From assembly GCA_007844125.1 (NCBI GenBank), contig CM017564.1, positions 19,610,115 to 19,674,114 on the forward strand: a stretch of DNA of 64,000 bases. Reading direction: 5' to 3'. The first letter of the stretch is position 1. The number at the start of each line of letters is the position of its first letter. This document shows positions 1-8,714 of the stretch, one piece after another. The translations under genes were made by a program, and so were the position numbers. This stretch comes from Sinonovacula constricta. Lineage: Eukaryota > Mollusca > Bivalvia > Cardiida > Solecurtidae. The notes beneath the pieces were generated by a model, which was not told where the DNA came from, did no database searches, and was given only the letters and a program-made list of their open reading frames with translations.

Positions 1-188
1 TTTTCTGCAACTTTTATCCAATTTTCCTTTGAATTATGAACAATATATTTTTAAGTAAATTGTTATCAATGAAATTGTTTCAGCCCTCATATTTTTTTAA
101 TTTTGCTGGATGAGCAGTACTAATAAGTTGACTTAATTTTTTCCTAAAAAAAAATATTTAACATTTTTCTTATTTCAGGTGCATAACT

Positions 189-2816
189 ATGAAGAAAAAA
201 CGATCAGTGCCTCCTCCGGCAAAGACTGGTGTTGCAAGACAATATTTACAAGAACATTATGCTGATGTTCCCAGTCGAGAACCGTGTGTTGGACATTTAC
301 TTTACGTGTATTTGGAGAATGAAAAGTCCAGCCCCAAGACTATTCGCGTACTGCAAGGGATTCTTGGAGAGTCGTGGAGTGTTTTATCGAACGATCTGTC
401 TTTGATAAACAAGAAGTTTACGAAGTTCCAAAACCTTGGTCGTACAAAAGAAATGGAGCGATATGTTGACTTTTGTAGTGCGCCGTTCAGAAAGAATAAT
501 ACATTGTCATTGCCTACTGTTGCTGATTCTGTGGATTTAACTGAATTCAGTCAGGATAAAGAACCAGTTTCTGAACATCACAATGAAAGCTCAGAAATAG
601 GAATTCCAGGTCCTTCTGACATACTCGGTGACAACAATCCCGAGCCAGGTTCTTCTCAAATGTCTGGTTGTCTAGATCCTCACCCTTTGAATTCAAGTCC
701 TTCTGTTAGTGTGATTAGTGAATCCAATAGTGGCGCTGCTACTCCCACACCATACAAGCGTGGTATTGGTTTGCTTACCCCTACCAAGACCAAGATGAAA
801 AAACGAATTGACTTTGTGTCAAAAATGAGGACTTCTGAAAAGAAAAAGTATCAAAAACAGATAAGAAACCTCAAGGATAAGGTTGACGTTGTAAGAGTCT
901 CTCAGATCAGGTATCTCAATCAGGATGTTATTCGTAAGAGAAACTCTATGAAAGTGAAAGACGCCACCATTAGACTTTTAAAGAAGCAGCTGTGCGACGC
1001 AAAGCTTGGGACAAGTAAGTGTCAACCCAAGACTATGGAGAGTCCTGCTTTCTCCCAACTGAAAAGGAATCACAATCGTCTGAAAAAGTTAAACCAAAAA
1101 AAGAGACAAAAGGCAAAGAACAAGGCTGCAGTGTCCTTGGAGGAGTACACAAAATTAAAGAATGAACTTTCTGTTAAGGATGAATTTATTAGAAATTTGG
1201 AAAATAGAATTCTCGAACTAGAGGAGAGTTTGGCGGAATTACAGGCTGCACAAAATATCCCCAAGGCTACTAAGAAAGATGGTAAAACTTACAGTGTAGA
1301 GACACGGATGCTTGTCTATAATGCCCTGGTGAATCAGGTTCCAACAAAAAACATTCCGGCCTTGATAGAGGATCATGCGCAAAGCACGGGACAAAAACTA
1401 ATGAAAATACCACAGAGAACAGCTGTGGAACAAATGGCCCGGGAGCTCGACGTTATAGCAGATTTGAAAGCAGCTGAACTTGCTATGAAAACTCCAAATT
1501 TGACTGTTGGCTTTGATGCTACAACCCAGGAGGGGACACACATCAATTCTGTCCATCTTACTTCAAAAAATGAATGTGAAGTCATTGATGTAGAGGAACT
1601 GCCTGGTGGAACAGCTGTGGATTATCACGATCATGTTACAAGCTGTGTTGACAATCTTGCTGACACATATTCGGAATTTCATGGTGAGGAATATCAACAT
1701 TCCAGATCAACTATCATTCGTAACATATCAAATTCCATGACTGATAGGGTGGCTGTTAACCATGCTACAATAGAAAAGATCAATCAGACATGGGGTAAAT
1801 CATTGAATGAATTAAATTGCCACCTGCACCCCCTTGATACGATTTCAACATCCTGTAAATCAGCTCTAAAAAACCTAGAGATAAGCACAGGGCACCTTTA
1901 TGGAAAGGACTGTTTTGCAGGCAACTTGGTGTTACAAATAAATAAGTTTCGCTATAAGGACGGAAAGGGTGACCCAAAGGGGTTTAAAACATTTCTTCAC
2001 AATGAACACTTGCCTAAAGGACTCATATCGCGTTACCGTGGAAATCGTCTCCATGTACTTTTCCACATTTGTGGAAAACTCATAGAACACCATTCAAAAT
2101 TTCTGAAGTTTTTCACTCAAGGCACAGTATCATGTGGGGGCCTGCAATCTAGTATCCGGAAAGACTTTGAAAATCCAACAGCAATCCTGGAGATGCAAGC
2201 ACTGGGACTCATTGGAAAATTAGTTAGTGGACCATGGATGCAAACATTCTATTCATCAGCAAACAGTGAAATAAGTCATGTACAAGGAATTAGGGTAGTG
2301 AAGGAGGTTGTTTCTAGACTAAAGCAGGCAGTAGATGATCCACTTTCTTTACTTACACAAGATTCTGATTTCTTTGGGCGGCCACTAAACCTATCTGATC
2401 AGACCCTAGTAAAACTCAGGCAGCAACAACTAGATGGATGTAAGGAAAACTTGAAGGAGATCCTGAAAGCCTGTTTAGAGGCTGTTGTGGTTGTCCTCGA
2501 ACGACAGTACAAACGATACTTTGACATGTCAATAACAACATCATTAGAGGAAGAGACAGCCACGGCAAGACTCCACAACATCGATGCAGAGGAAATAATG
2601 GGCATGTTTGGGGCTGCGAAGCAACGCTCAAAGAATGCATCCATGGATTTTCTCAGAGCTAAAATGAGGGCTAAGAAAAACCGAGTTGTCCCCTACTTGA
2701 AGGGTCTTTACCAGGATCAGCAGGAGAGAATTGTAACTTGGGCTGTGCGCAGGGCTGGAAAAAAGAGGATTGCCAACAGAAAAAAAAGGAAGAAATTCAG
2801 AAAGAACTGTCCTTGA
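189..2816 (+). CDS. Transposase-like protein with RNase H-type fold, main part
   Basis: An 875-codon ORF whose family I cannot name; similar large proteins occur in molluscs and cnidarians and look transposon-derived. Seen: a basic N-terminus, a polar low-complexity stretch at about residues 110-195, then Lys/Arg-rich coiled coil at about 205-275 and 315-358. A probable catalytic core follows: D443 in GFDATT, D519 in SMTDRVAV, a C544-H545-x-H547 cluster, and E668 in ILEMQALGLIGK ahead of GPWMQTFY. That D/D/CxH/E order is what DDE transposases with an insertion domain show; assigning the residues is inference. A splice-acceptor-like tract ends at 177-178, just before the ATG at 189, so a 5' untranslated exon is likely. 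The ORF ends after a very basic tail, but the natural protein probably continues in the -1 frame (next entry). No terminal inverted repeats were found. Confidence 0.7.
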   Translation: MKKKRSVPPPAKTGVARQYLQEHYADVPSREPCVGHLLYVYLENEKSSPKTIRVLQGILGESWSVLSNDLSLINKKFTKFQNLGRTKEMERYVDFCSAPFRKNNTLSLPTVADSVDLTEFSQDKEPVSEHHNESSEIGIPGPSDILGDNNPEPGSSQMSGCLDPHPLNSSPSVSVISESNSGAATPTPYKRGIGLLTPTKTKMKKRIDFVSKMRTSEKKKYQKQIRNLKDKVDVVRVSQIRYLNQDVIRKRNSMKVKDATIRLLKKQLCDAKLGTSKCQPKTMESPAFSQLKRNHNRLKKLNQKKRQKAKNKAAVSLEEYTKLKNELSVKDEFIRNLENRILELEESLAELQAAQNIPKATKKDGKTYSVETRMLVYNALVNQVPTKNIPALIEDHAQSTGQKLMKIPQRTAVEQMARELDVIADLKAAELAMKTPNLTVGFDATTQEGTHINSVHLTSKNECEVIDVEELPGGTAVDYHDHVTSCVDNLADTYSEFHGEEYQHSRSTIIRNISNSMTDRVAVNHATIEKINQTWGKSLNELNCHLHPLDTISTSCKSALKNLEISTGHLYGKDCFAGNLVLQINKFRYKDGKGDPKGFKTFLHNEHLPKGLISRYRGNRLHVLFHICGKLIEHHSKFLKFFTQGTVSCGGLQSSIRKDFENPTAILEMQALGLIGKLVSGPWMQTFYSSANSEISHVQGIRVVKEVVSRLKQAVDDPLSLLTQDSDFFGRPLNLSDQTLVKLRQQQLDGCKENLKEILKACLEAVVVVLERQYKRYFDMSITTSLEEETATARLHNIDAEEIMGMFGAAKQRSKNASMDFLRAKMRAKKNRVVPYLKGLYQDQQERIVTWAVRRAGKKRIANRKKRKKFRKNCP
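2780..2786 (+). promoter_or_regulatory. Candidate -1 frameshift heptamer (A AAA AAA)
   Basis: Eight A residues lie at 2780-2787. In the frame of the upstream gene they read AGA AAA AAA AGG, so the last A of AGA and the two following AAA codons form a slippery heptamer. A one-base backward slip continues AAG GAA GAA into the downstream ORF. The upstream frame ends within 30 bases. A plain indel in the homopolymer explains the same facts. Confidence 0.4.
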
Positions 2817-3199
2817 GAGCAGCTGTTAAGTATCAGCAAAAGGTTGAGCGTGAACGAAAAAATGTCGAAAAGAGACTGAAGATTCTGAAAAACCCCAGGG
2901 ACGTCAAATCTGTCTTCCCAGAGTTGGATGACATCACAAGGCAGGATTTGGAGTGTCTTCTCGATGGCAAAGCTGTGGGCAAGCAGATCATGCACACATG
3001 GTATGACTCTGACAACAAAGCTAAGACCCAATATTCAGGGAAAATTGAGAAGGAAAAGAAAGTCAATGGGGCCATTTGTTACATTGTGGCGTACTGGTTG
3101 CCAGATAAGGAAACCTACGATGAGGATAGTGAGGACACGCCCATGACCAAATATGAGCTTGGGGCAGATCTCATCAATGGAGACTTGATGTTTTGTTAG
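2787..3199 (+). CDS. C-terminal continuation of the transposase-like protein in the -1 frame
   Basis: This open frame overlaps the end of the 875-codon ORF (it is open from 2738) and runs about 137 codons past the A-run. It starts with a charged helix rich in Lys and Glu, then a compact domain containing IMHTWYD, QYSGKI and YIVAYWLPD, and ends in acidic residues. The alternation of W/Y positions resembles a chromo- or Tudor-like barrel, but I cannot assign it. It has no credible independent start: the only ATG lies inside the upstream gene. It therefore most likely belongs to the upstream protein, reached either by ribosomal slippage or because a one-base change separated the two frames. Confidence 0.6.
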
Positions 3200-4545
3200 C
3201 CTAGGACTTGACACTATTTTAAAATTGCATTTAAAACTGTGGTATTTTTTAAAGACTTCATCAATTCATTTTTGGGATTTATTAGTATAAGGATTCTGTA
3301 TCATCTGAACTAACATTTTTAATTCATTATTATGAATAGGACTACTGCTGAAAGTGGATTATACATATGAAAGGTGTGTATTTTACAATTATTTCAATCA
3401 TATCAACACTGATTGATAAAAATGATAACTTTCAGAATTTTAGGAACTAAACTAGATATACCCTCCACATCACTTACCCGTTTTACTTGTGTTTTTTAGA
3501 TCACCCTTTATATTATGATTTTCTGAAAATTAATTAATAATTTCCATTTCAGGCTACTTTATCCATCTTGGCATTTGAATAAGCTTTCCAGTGATACCAA
3601 ATTTATAGATATTGGCCAAAAATTAAGCAACTTATGGGCAATTTACCCACACCCAGAAACGGGTCACAAATGAAGTGGACTTACCTATTGTTTTTGTGTT
3701 AATTGTTTGGACGCTAATTGGGCCGAATTAGGTAAACTAAATTTGGGATAACTCCTCTTCTGTTTGGCACAAAATAGTGATCTTGGTATTTTTGGAAAGC
3801 TCTCTTCTAGCTCTTTTTAATGATGCTTGTTTCAAAATTATCCAAGGATATCTATTTTTTTTGCAACATACCTATTTCAAGTGTTTATCCTTAGAAACTA
3901 TCTTATCCTTAGAAAGTATCAGTTGTTGACTTGGTTAATGTCTAGCCAGTTGACATATCATAACCTAAATCCATAGTTCACTGGACGTTAAGAGTTCAGG
4001 TCGACAGTATACCTAATGTCAACTCATGTAACACGATAGTACCTGTTAATGCACTCCTAATGAATGGTGAAAAGTAATGTAGATGTATTGAGCTAATAAA
4101 CTGACACAAATTTCCAGGGTTATTTTCGAGTTTTTTTCCTTCATCCTCCCTTCACAAAGTATAGTAACGTACATGATCCAGTCCGGTAACGGTAATGATG
4201 GTTCACAGTTGTCCCGTTCTTTAGCTTACATATTGATTATTATTAGTTGAAACGAACATGAAACTTTATAAAACTTTAAACAATAACCTATAAGAACATA
4301 AAATTAGAACAAATGCTTTAAGTGAACACCTAGATAACACATAATTCGGTTAATTTGTAATTTTAGCACGATTTCTGAACAAATTGTATTCCATGACATC
4401 CTAAACCTGTATGTTGAGGTGATATCTATGAAGGATAGGTCGTGAAACAGTAAGTTGCCCTGAGGAACCCTTCGTTTTCATAATGTATTCACAGCAAATT
4501 GTCCCAAAACAATGTCAGAGCTAGTATAACGTACATGACGGCAAT
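3200..4545. other. AT-rich non-coding stretch
   Basis: No ORF with protein-like composition, no clear tandem repeat and no recognisable element were seen here. It separates the transposase-like gene from the fragments starting near 4.6 kb. The 3' untranslated region of the upstream gene probably occupies its start. Confidence 0.5.
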
Positions 4546-4589
4546 TACTTGGGCAATGTTGTAACACTGCTTCAAAGCCCAAGCATGAC

Positions 4590-4865
4590 CTCAACCTTTC
4601 TCCATGCATCCTTGTCGACTTCAACATGGGGCGAGGTTATTCTTTTTTACATTCGTTGGAAGAGGTATACTCGGCAAGAGAACATCTGCACGACTGTACC
4701 AGATACAATCTTCCTTTTTGGCCAGAAGAATCTATTTTTGCCTGCACTTGTCATCACATTAACTTCAACTTCATTATCCTCGTCATCAATCGCCCTCACA
4801 ATTCCCGGGTATGGAAGGTCATCGCACCGTATAATGCACCATCCGCCAATTGATACCACATCTGC
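4590..4865 (-). pseudogene. Fragment of a transposon-associated protein (YPGIV / FWP / WYSRADVL tail)
   Basis: On the minus strand a 70-codon ORF (4859-4647) contains LPYPGIV, an acidic loop, then GKNRFFWP. One base later, in the next frame, the reading continues IWYSRADVLL and PLPTN. The combined order (YPG-V, F-WP, WY-x-DVL, Pro-rich end) matches the C-terminal tail of uncharacterised, transposon-associated proteins often seen in invertebrate genomes. The tail is split by one frameshift and lacks everything upstream, so it is a remnant. The plus-strand ORF at 4549-5010 is its shadow. Confidence 0.45.
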
Positions 4866-4936
4866 AAGTTTGTCCTTGTGTGGTGGTGGAGCCTGGTCTA
4901 GGTTGTTCTCAGATGTGGAAGGGTCTGGTGGGTTCT

Positions 4937-5616
4937 ATCTATCTATCTATTTATACTGCTATACGCCTCTTTCGGGTATTACTAGCAGGTGCGCGTCAGT
5001 GCAAGAATAAAAGTTTTTAAATGACAAGAAGACGTCAAAAAACAGGGGTGAAATTGTTAAGAGTTAAAATCAGGTTAAAAATAGTGTTTTGCTATCTAGG
5101 CAGTGTTTAGGGTGTTTAAAGCCTGTCTGAAGTGATCAGGATCAGGCTGCAAAACGACGGTGGATGGTAGCTGGTTCCATAATACGACGGTCTGAGGAAA
5201 GAAAGAGTATTTAAAAATATCAATTTTAGTGTGAACCTGCCTGTATGTTAATGGGTGCATGTTCGGCGCCGAATGACCTATAAAGTGTCGGTGTGCCGTT
5301 AAATACAAAATACAAACAAATGGATGCATGTGCCTGGTTCTTCTCAATGACTGTACTAGATATGGTGGGACTGAAATTGCCACAAAACCATGGACTATTT
5401 TGAAAAACATACATAGTCTAGCAGAGGTTCTTCTGGATTCTAATGTCTCCCATTTTAGGTCATCGAGCATAGTCGTCACACTGTCGTAAGCGGAATATTG
5501 ACATTTGACCCAACGGGCTGCTCTACGTTGGATCATTTCGATTTTGTTAATGTTACACTGTGTGTGTGGTGACCAAACAGTAGACGCATATTCCAGTTGC
5601 GGTCTAGTTCTCCTCT
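4937..5616 (-). pseudogene. 5'-truncated non-LTR retrotransposon (LINE), reverse transcriptase C-terminus
   Basis: Read on the minus strand, 5616-5096 encodes the end of a LINE reverse transcriptase: PQLEYASTVWSP, then KIEMIQRRAARWV, DDLKWETLESRR, YKFSFFPQ-like residues and VVLWNQLPS, ending at a stop at 5096. The motif order is that of the post-catalytic region of Jockey/CR1-like elements. The 3' end is typical too: a GTAATACCCGAAAG-type terminus followed by a short ATAG microsatellite at 4937-4952. The catalytic domain is missing, as expected for a 5'-truncated insertion. The ORF is interrupted by a 58-bp retroposon tail (5262-5319), so the copy is dead. Confidence 0.7.
5262..5319 (+). mobile_element. 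Retroposon tail (58 bp) inserted in the LINE fragment
   Basis: A short copy starting TTCGGCGCCGAATGACC and continuing GTGTCGGTGTGCCG to an A-rich end. It is flanked by 11-bp near-identical repeats, ATGGGTGCATG at 5251-5261 and ATGGATGCATG at 5320-5330, as expected of a LINE-driven target duplication. Related copies lie at 15348-15399, 29530-29700 and 57861-57912. Only the 3' domain is present. Confidence 0.65.
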
Positions 5617-5655
5617 GTAGCTGGGGCGGTGGTTGGCAGGGTGGGTTGGTTCTGC

Positions 5656-5997
5656 TCAGCAGTTTCTAGTGTTTCTGCAGGTGCATTTCTTGTAGCCCTT
5701 TCCATCCAGCCCTCGCAGATCGTGATTACATTTCTTCAACGTATCACCCTGAATTATGTAATGATCGTATTCCTTTTGGCGTTCTGGCGTTTTCGGGCTC
5801 TGCACAGTGTCTTTACGCCGAGTCACCTTTCTAATCGATCGCGTTTCGTAATTTTTCCTCGTAAAATGCGATTTATTTTGCGCATGTCTAGAAACATAAA
5901 AGTCAGTCATCCACTTTTTACATGCTGAACAGTAGATATTTTTCAAAGTTTTACGCGTCATTTTTCTAGCGTTGCTAAAAATCCAGTGATAGTTCAA
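5656..5997 (-). CDS. Small basic protein with one C2H2-type zinc finger, unknown
   Basis: A 113-codon minus-strand ORF; an internal ATG near residue 13 (MTRKTLKN) is an alternative start. It holds a finger-like segment, YCSACKKWMTDF followed by SRHAQNKSH (C-x2-C and H-x5-H), then a Lys/Arg-rich stretch and a Cys-rich end (KKCNHD, KKCTCRN). Near 5690 another frame is also open for about 30 codons, rich in Ala, Thr, Pro and Glu, so the true C-terminus is uncertain. It lies between the LINE fragment and other small minus-strand ORFs, suggesting a common unit. No family was recognised. It could be a decayed exon. Confidence 0.35.
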   Translation of the reverse strand: MNYHWIFSNARKMTRKTLKNIYCSACKKWMTDFYVSRHAQNKSHFTRKNYETRSIRKVTRRKDTVQSPKTPERQKEYDHYIIQGDTLKKCNHDLRGLDGKGYKKCTCRNTRNC

Positions 5998-6156
5998 AGA
6001 TATTATCTGCGAGTCATCGTCTACAATACCTTAAATAAAGCTCCTCCCACATTACAAGCCCCTTTATTTGATTGGTTCACGTCTTGTGTCGATGGTTTTG
6101 TTAGTGTCACAATAAACTAAACTGATATAGTCATATTCTGAAGCATTTATACGTAT

Positions 6157-6327
6157 TCACTCTACAATTTCATCACATAGCAATATATCATTAACATCAG
6201 TATTACAGCTCTGACATATTCTTTTAACGCAAAAAGTGTTTAGCGTTTCCTCAATTATGAGATAAGTATATCGTCTTTTACGACAAACGAGACAAAATCT
6301 ATAATTGTTATCAATATGAACAGACAT
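6157..6327 (-). CDS. 56-residue protein with two CxxC knuckles (zinc-ribbon-like)
   Basis: An ATG-to-TGA ORF of 56 codons. It contains FCLVCRKRRYT and, 18 residues on, FCVKRICQSCN, giving two CxxC pairs (CLVC, CQSC) spaced as in a small zinc ribbon. The end is acidic. Such a spacing is unlikely in a random ORF of this length but not impossible. It sits about 80 bp downstream of the 81-codon ORF (6652-6407) and upstream of the finger ORF at 5997-5656, all on the same strand. Function unknown. Confidence 0.35.
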   Translation of the reverse strand: MSVHIDNNYRFCLVCRKRRYTYLIIEETLNTFCVKRICQSCNTDVNDILLCDEIVE

Positions 6328-6406
6328 TGTAGAACGTTAAGTGGCTTATAATCATTAACAAGTGCTATCACACTCTCTTACGATAGACTTTGCTGGAACA
6401 GTATTA

Positions 6407-6652
6407 TCATTCAACGTGCAAACTGTTGTCACAGTAAGTAGAATGCTGCGAAATGGTGATTAAAAGTTCTACGCAAATTTCTGCATCCAGTTCTGAAAAT
6501 AATAGAATTCCCTTCATATAATCCCTAAAGGAAACAGTGTCAAACAATATTAGACCGTCGCGTAAATGACATTCTAGAGACAAACAAGATGACATGTTAG
6601 AAATCAAAATAGTAACAGTTGGACACCTTCCAGTATCTAATACTTCGCACAT
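6407..6652 (-). CDS. Hypothetical 81-residue protein in the small-ORF cluster
   Basis: An ATG-initiated minus-strand ORF with mixed hydrophobic and acidic residues (CHLRDGLILFDTVSFRDYM; FSELDAEICVELL). No family, signal peptide or membrane helix was recognised. It is listed because it shares strand, size and spacing with its neighbours in the 5.6-7.5 kb cluster. Codon-level evidence is lacking and it may be chance. Confidence 0.25.
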   Translation of the reverse strand: MCEVLDTGRCPTVTILISNMSSCLSLECHLRDGLILFDTVSFRDYMKGILLFSELDAEICVELLITISQHSTYCDNSLHVE

Positions 6653-6834
6653 GTTGCTTCATTATATTGTGATCTTTCTTGAAAAAAGTATTAAAAAACA
6701 ACATTAAGTTTGAAAGCAGTAGGTACATACGTTGTATTCTGTATTCGTTGGTGTTGAAATCTTTTATCAAAATGTCAGAAAGTCTGGTTCCAACTCGATC
6801 TTGAAGAGTTCACAAAAAGTGTCCTTTGACGAAG

Positions 6835-6948
6835 TTAATGTTTTTCGTCGAATCTCGGACGCTTTGCCGGTGGAGGCGCAGTTTTGATGCTTCTGGTTTT
6901 TTCTTGCGGTACTGAATTTACCTCTGGAACAGCTTCTACTTGATTTTC
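6835..6948 (-). CDS. Second exon of the PC4-like gene: basic nuclear-localisation-like tail
   Basis: A TTTTAG acceptor at 6949-6954 is followed by 37 codons ending in TAA at 6835-6837. The peptide starts ENQVEAVPEV and ends PPPAKRPRFDEKH, with a KRPR cluster resembling a nuclear localisation signal. The upstream exon's GTAAGT donor (7265-7270) leaves it in phase 0, and this exon begins in phase 0, so the two join in frame. A TAA four codons before that donor (7283-7285) would stop translation first. Either this exon is 3' untranslated sequence in the transcript, or that stop is a mutation or error. Confidence 0.4.
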   Translation of the reverse strand, partial: ENQVEAVPEVNSVPQEKTRSIKTAPPPAKRPRFDEKH

Positions 6949-7270
6949 CTAAAACAACAAAATCGAGATTTTAGTACGCCATTGTATGAAACTTATATTT
7001 TTTAGATTTAACTCGATTGTAAGAGAGTATACATAACTTACTGATTCATTAAAAGTTTGTTTTAATCAAAAATGGGTTCATGTACATATCAAAATTAGAT
7101 TGACCAGTTTTACGTATAAAGGGAAATAAGTCGTGTAATCTTAATTTGCTGTACGGTTATACGCTCCATAGTCACATCCCCTGCTTGCTTTTAGAAAGAA
7201 AGCGAGTCGCACATTTAATAGTAAAAGATGACCTCTATAAAGTAAAAAAATACAATTAAAAAGTACTTAC

Positions 7271-7510
7271 TGCGTCAGAACATTACATTGAGCTGGCCAA
7301 CTCGCACATCCAAGTTTCCTCGAGAGTGTTGATGGCGTCCCGAAGTTCTAGGGTTTCCTCCCACTTCAACCAAACGTATTTAGACTTTTCTCGCAACAGA
7401 TGTCCGTCTTCAAACACGTTGTCGTTTATGTTTACGTCCAAGTACTCCCCATTCCTCTTCACTGTAATGTTTTTGTTGTAGCCGATTGAAATTCTGTTAG
7501 ACTTGTCCAT
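7271..7510 (-). CDS. PC4-like single-stranded-DNA-binding protein, first exon
   Basis: A 75-codon ORF from ATG at 7510. RISIGYNKNITVKRNGEYLD, VNINDNVFEDGHLL and WLKWEETLELRDAI follow the pattern of the PC4/Sub1 fold: an IG-x-x-x-x-V-V/T start, two beta strands, a loop with an acidic-Gly turn, a strand, then a helix opened by Trp and packed with Leu and Ile. Known PC4 proteins bind single-stranded DNA and act in transcription or repair. Assigning this one rests on pattern only. A TATA box lies about 140 bp upstream (7646-7654) and a GTAAGT donor at 7265-7270 follows the stop at 7283-7285. The short exon, its own TATA box and crowded small neighbours could also fit a virus-derived insertion. 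Confidence 0.5.
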
Positions 7511-7645
7511 ACTAGACGTTTAACTTAAACCAAGTATCGAAAGTAAGTCAACACTGATCTAAACTCGAAAAAGGTAACGGAAGGCGGAACCGAAAGGTAA
7601 TGAAAGCTTGGCTTGCAATGTTGAAATTTGGATGATGCGATGTGT

Positions 7646-7654
7646 CTTATATAC
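7646..7654 (-). promoter_or_regulatory. TATA box of the PC4-like gene
   Basis: GTATATAAG on the minus strand, about 140 bp upstream of the ATG at 7510. Transcription would start near 7620, leaving a leader of roughly 110 bases. The match is strong, but the surrounding DNA is AT-rich. Confidence 0.45.
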
Positions 7655-7867
7655 TCTGTAAAGATTCGTTTCAACATTAATCTAATCTCAAATAGGATTT
7701 TAAATTTGAAAGCATCTTTTCCGTTAAAAGGATGACTTGGCACATTATTGACATGATTTATTAGTTCCGTTATAAAACATTTTCGCATTAAAATATTAGT
7801 TTATTAAAAAATGAACAAAAAATACTGTTTATTGCAATAGTTACGTATTTATCATTACATTATTTAT

Positions 7868-8361
7868 TAATGTCTCACGCTTGACGTTTTAAATGTATTG
7901 AAATGTAAATGAGTCATCACACACCCAACATTATTTAAATGGAAATAAGTGACATTTAAAATGCTTTAATGCGTAAGACGTTCATTTATCATTACAATAT
8001 CGCATTAAAACCTCAAGGATGACATCTTAGATGTATTGAAATGTAAATGAATATTATTAGATAGTCATTAATTACACGCCTACCATACAGAAATGGATAT
8101 ACCTTACATTACAAACGATTTAGATGCTATCAATCTTACGTTAATTACACAATTACTTCTCACGTTGAACGTTTTAATACATCGAGATGTAAATGAATAC
8201 CATTTGATAGTCATTAATTACACGCCTACCATACAGAAATGGATATACCTTACATTCAATCTCACGTTGAACGTTTTAATACATCGAGATGTAAATGAAT
8301 ACCATTAGATAGTCATTAATTATACGTCCGCCATACAGAAATGGATATAAGTGTAATTATT
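7868..8361. repeat. Degenerate tandem repeat, about 102-bp unit
   Basis: Two near-identical 102-bp copies (about 8158-8259 and 8260-8361) share CGTTTTAATACATCGAGATG, AATGAATACCATT and CATACAGAAATGGATATA. More diverged copies reach back to about 7868 (CGTTTTAAATGTATTGAAAT, then AATGGAAATAAGTG). No coding potential. Confidence 0.6.
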
Positions 8362-8714
8362 CGCACTAAAACGATTTATCACATGTGATTTCCTCATACG
8401 TTAGTATGTCATAGAATGATTTGACATGTAAACGAGTATCATGAGATCGTCATTTATAACAATTCCAAACATTCCATGGAGTGAAGTACTCTACATCTTT
8501 ATTTATTTAATTTTTTAGCTAAAAGTATGTTTTAATAAGTTTTATTTCAAGAATATTAATGGATCTAACTTTGTTTTGATAACTTTGAATATCTTTTCGA
8601 TATATAGGAGGTTTTTCCGCATATTCTTTTGCATTTGGCGCGTTTTAGATGAATCCCACGACTTCGAACTTCTCGCGATGCTTTTCCCGCCATTTGACAG
8701 ACAACAAAGAAAAA

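Noticed and set aside
4549..5010. 153-codon plus-strand ORF
   Set aside because: It runs antisense to the FWP/WYSRADVL fragment and through the LINE 3' end; its composition is not protein-like.
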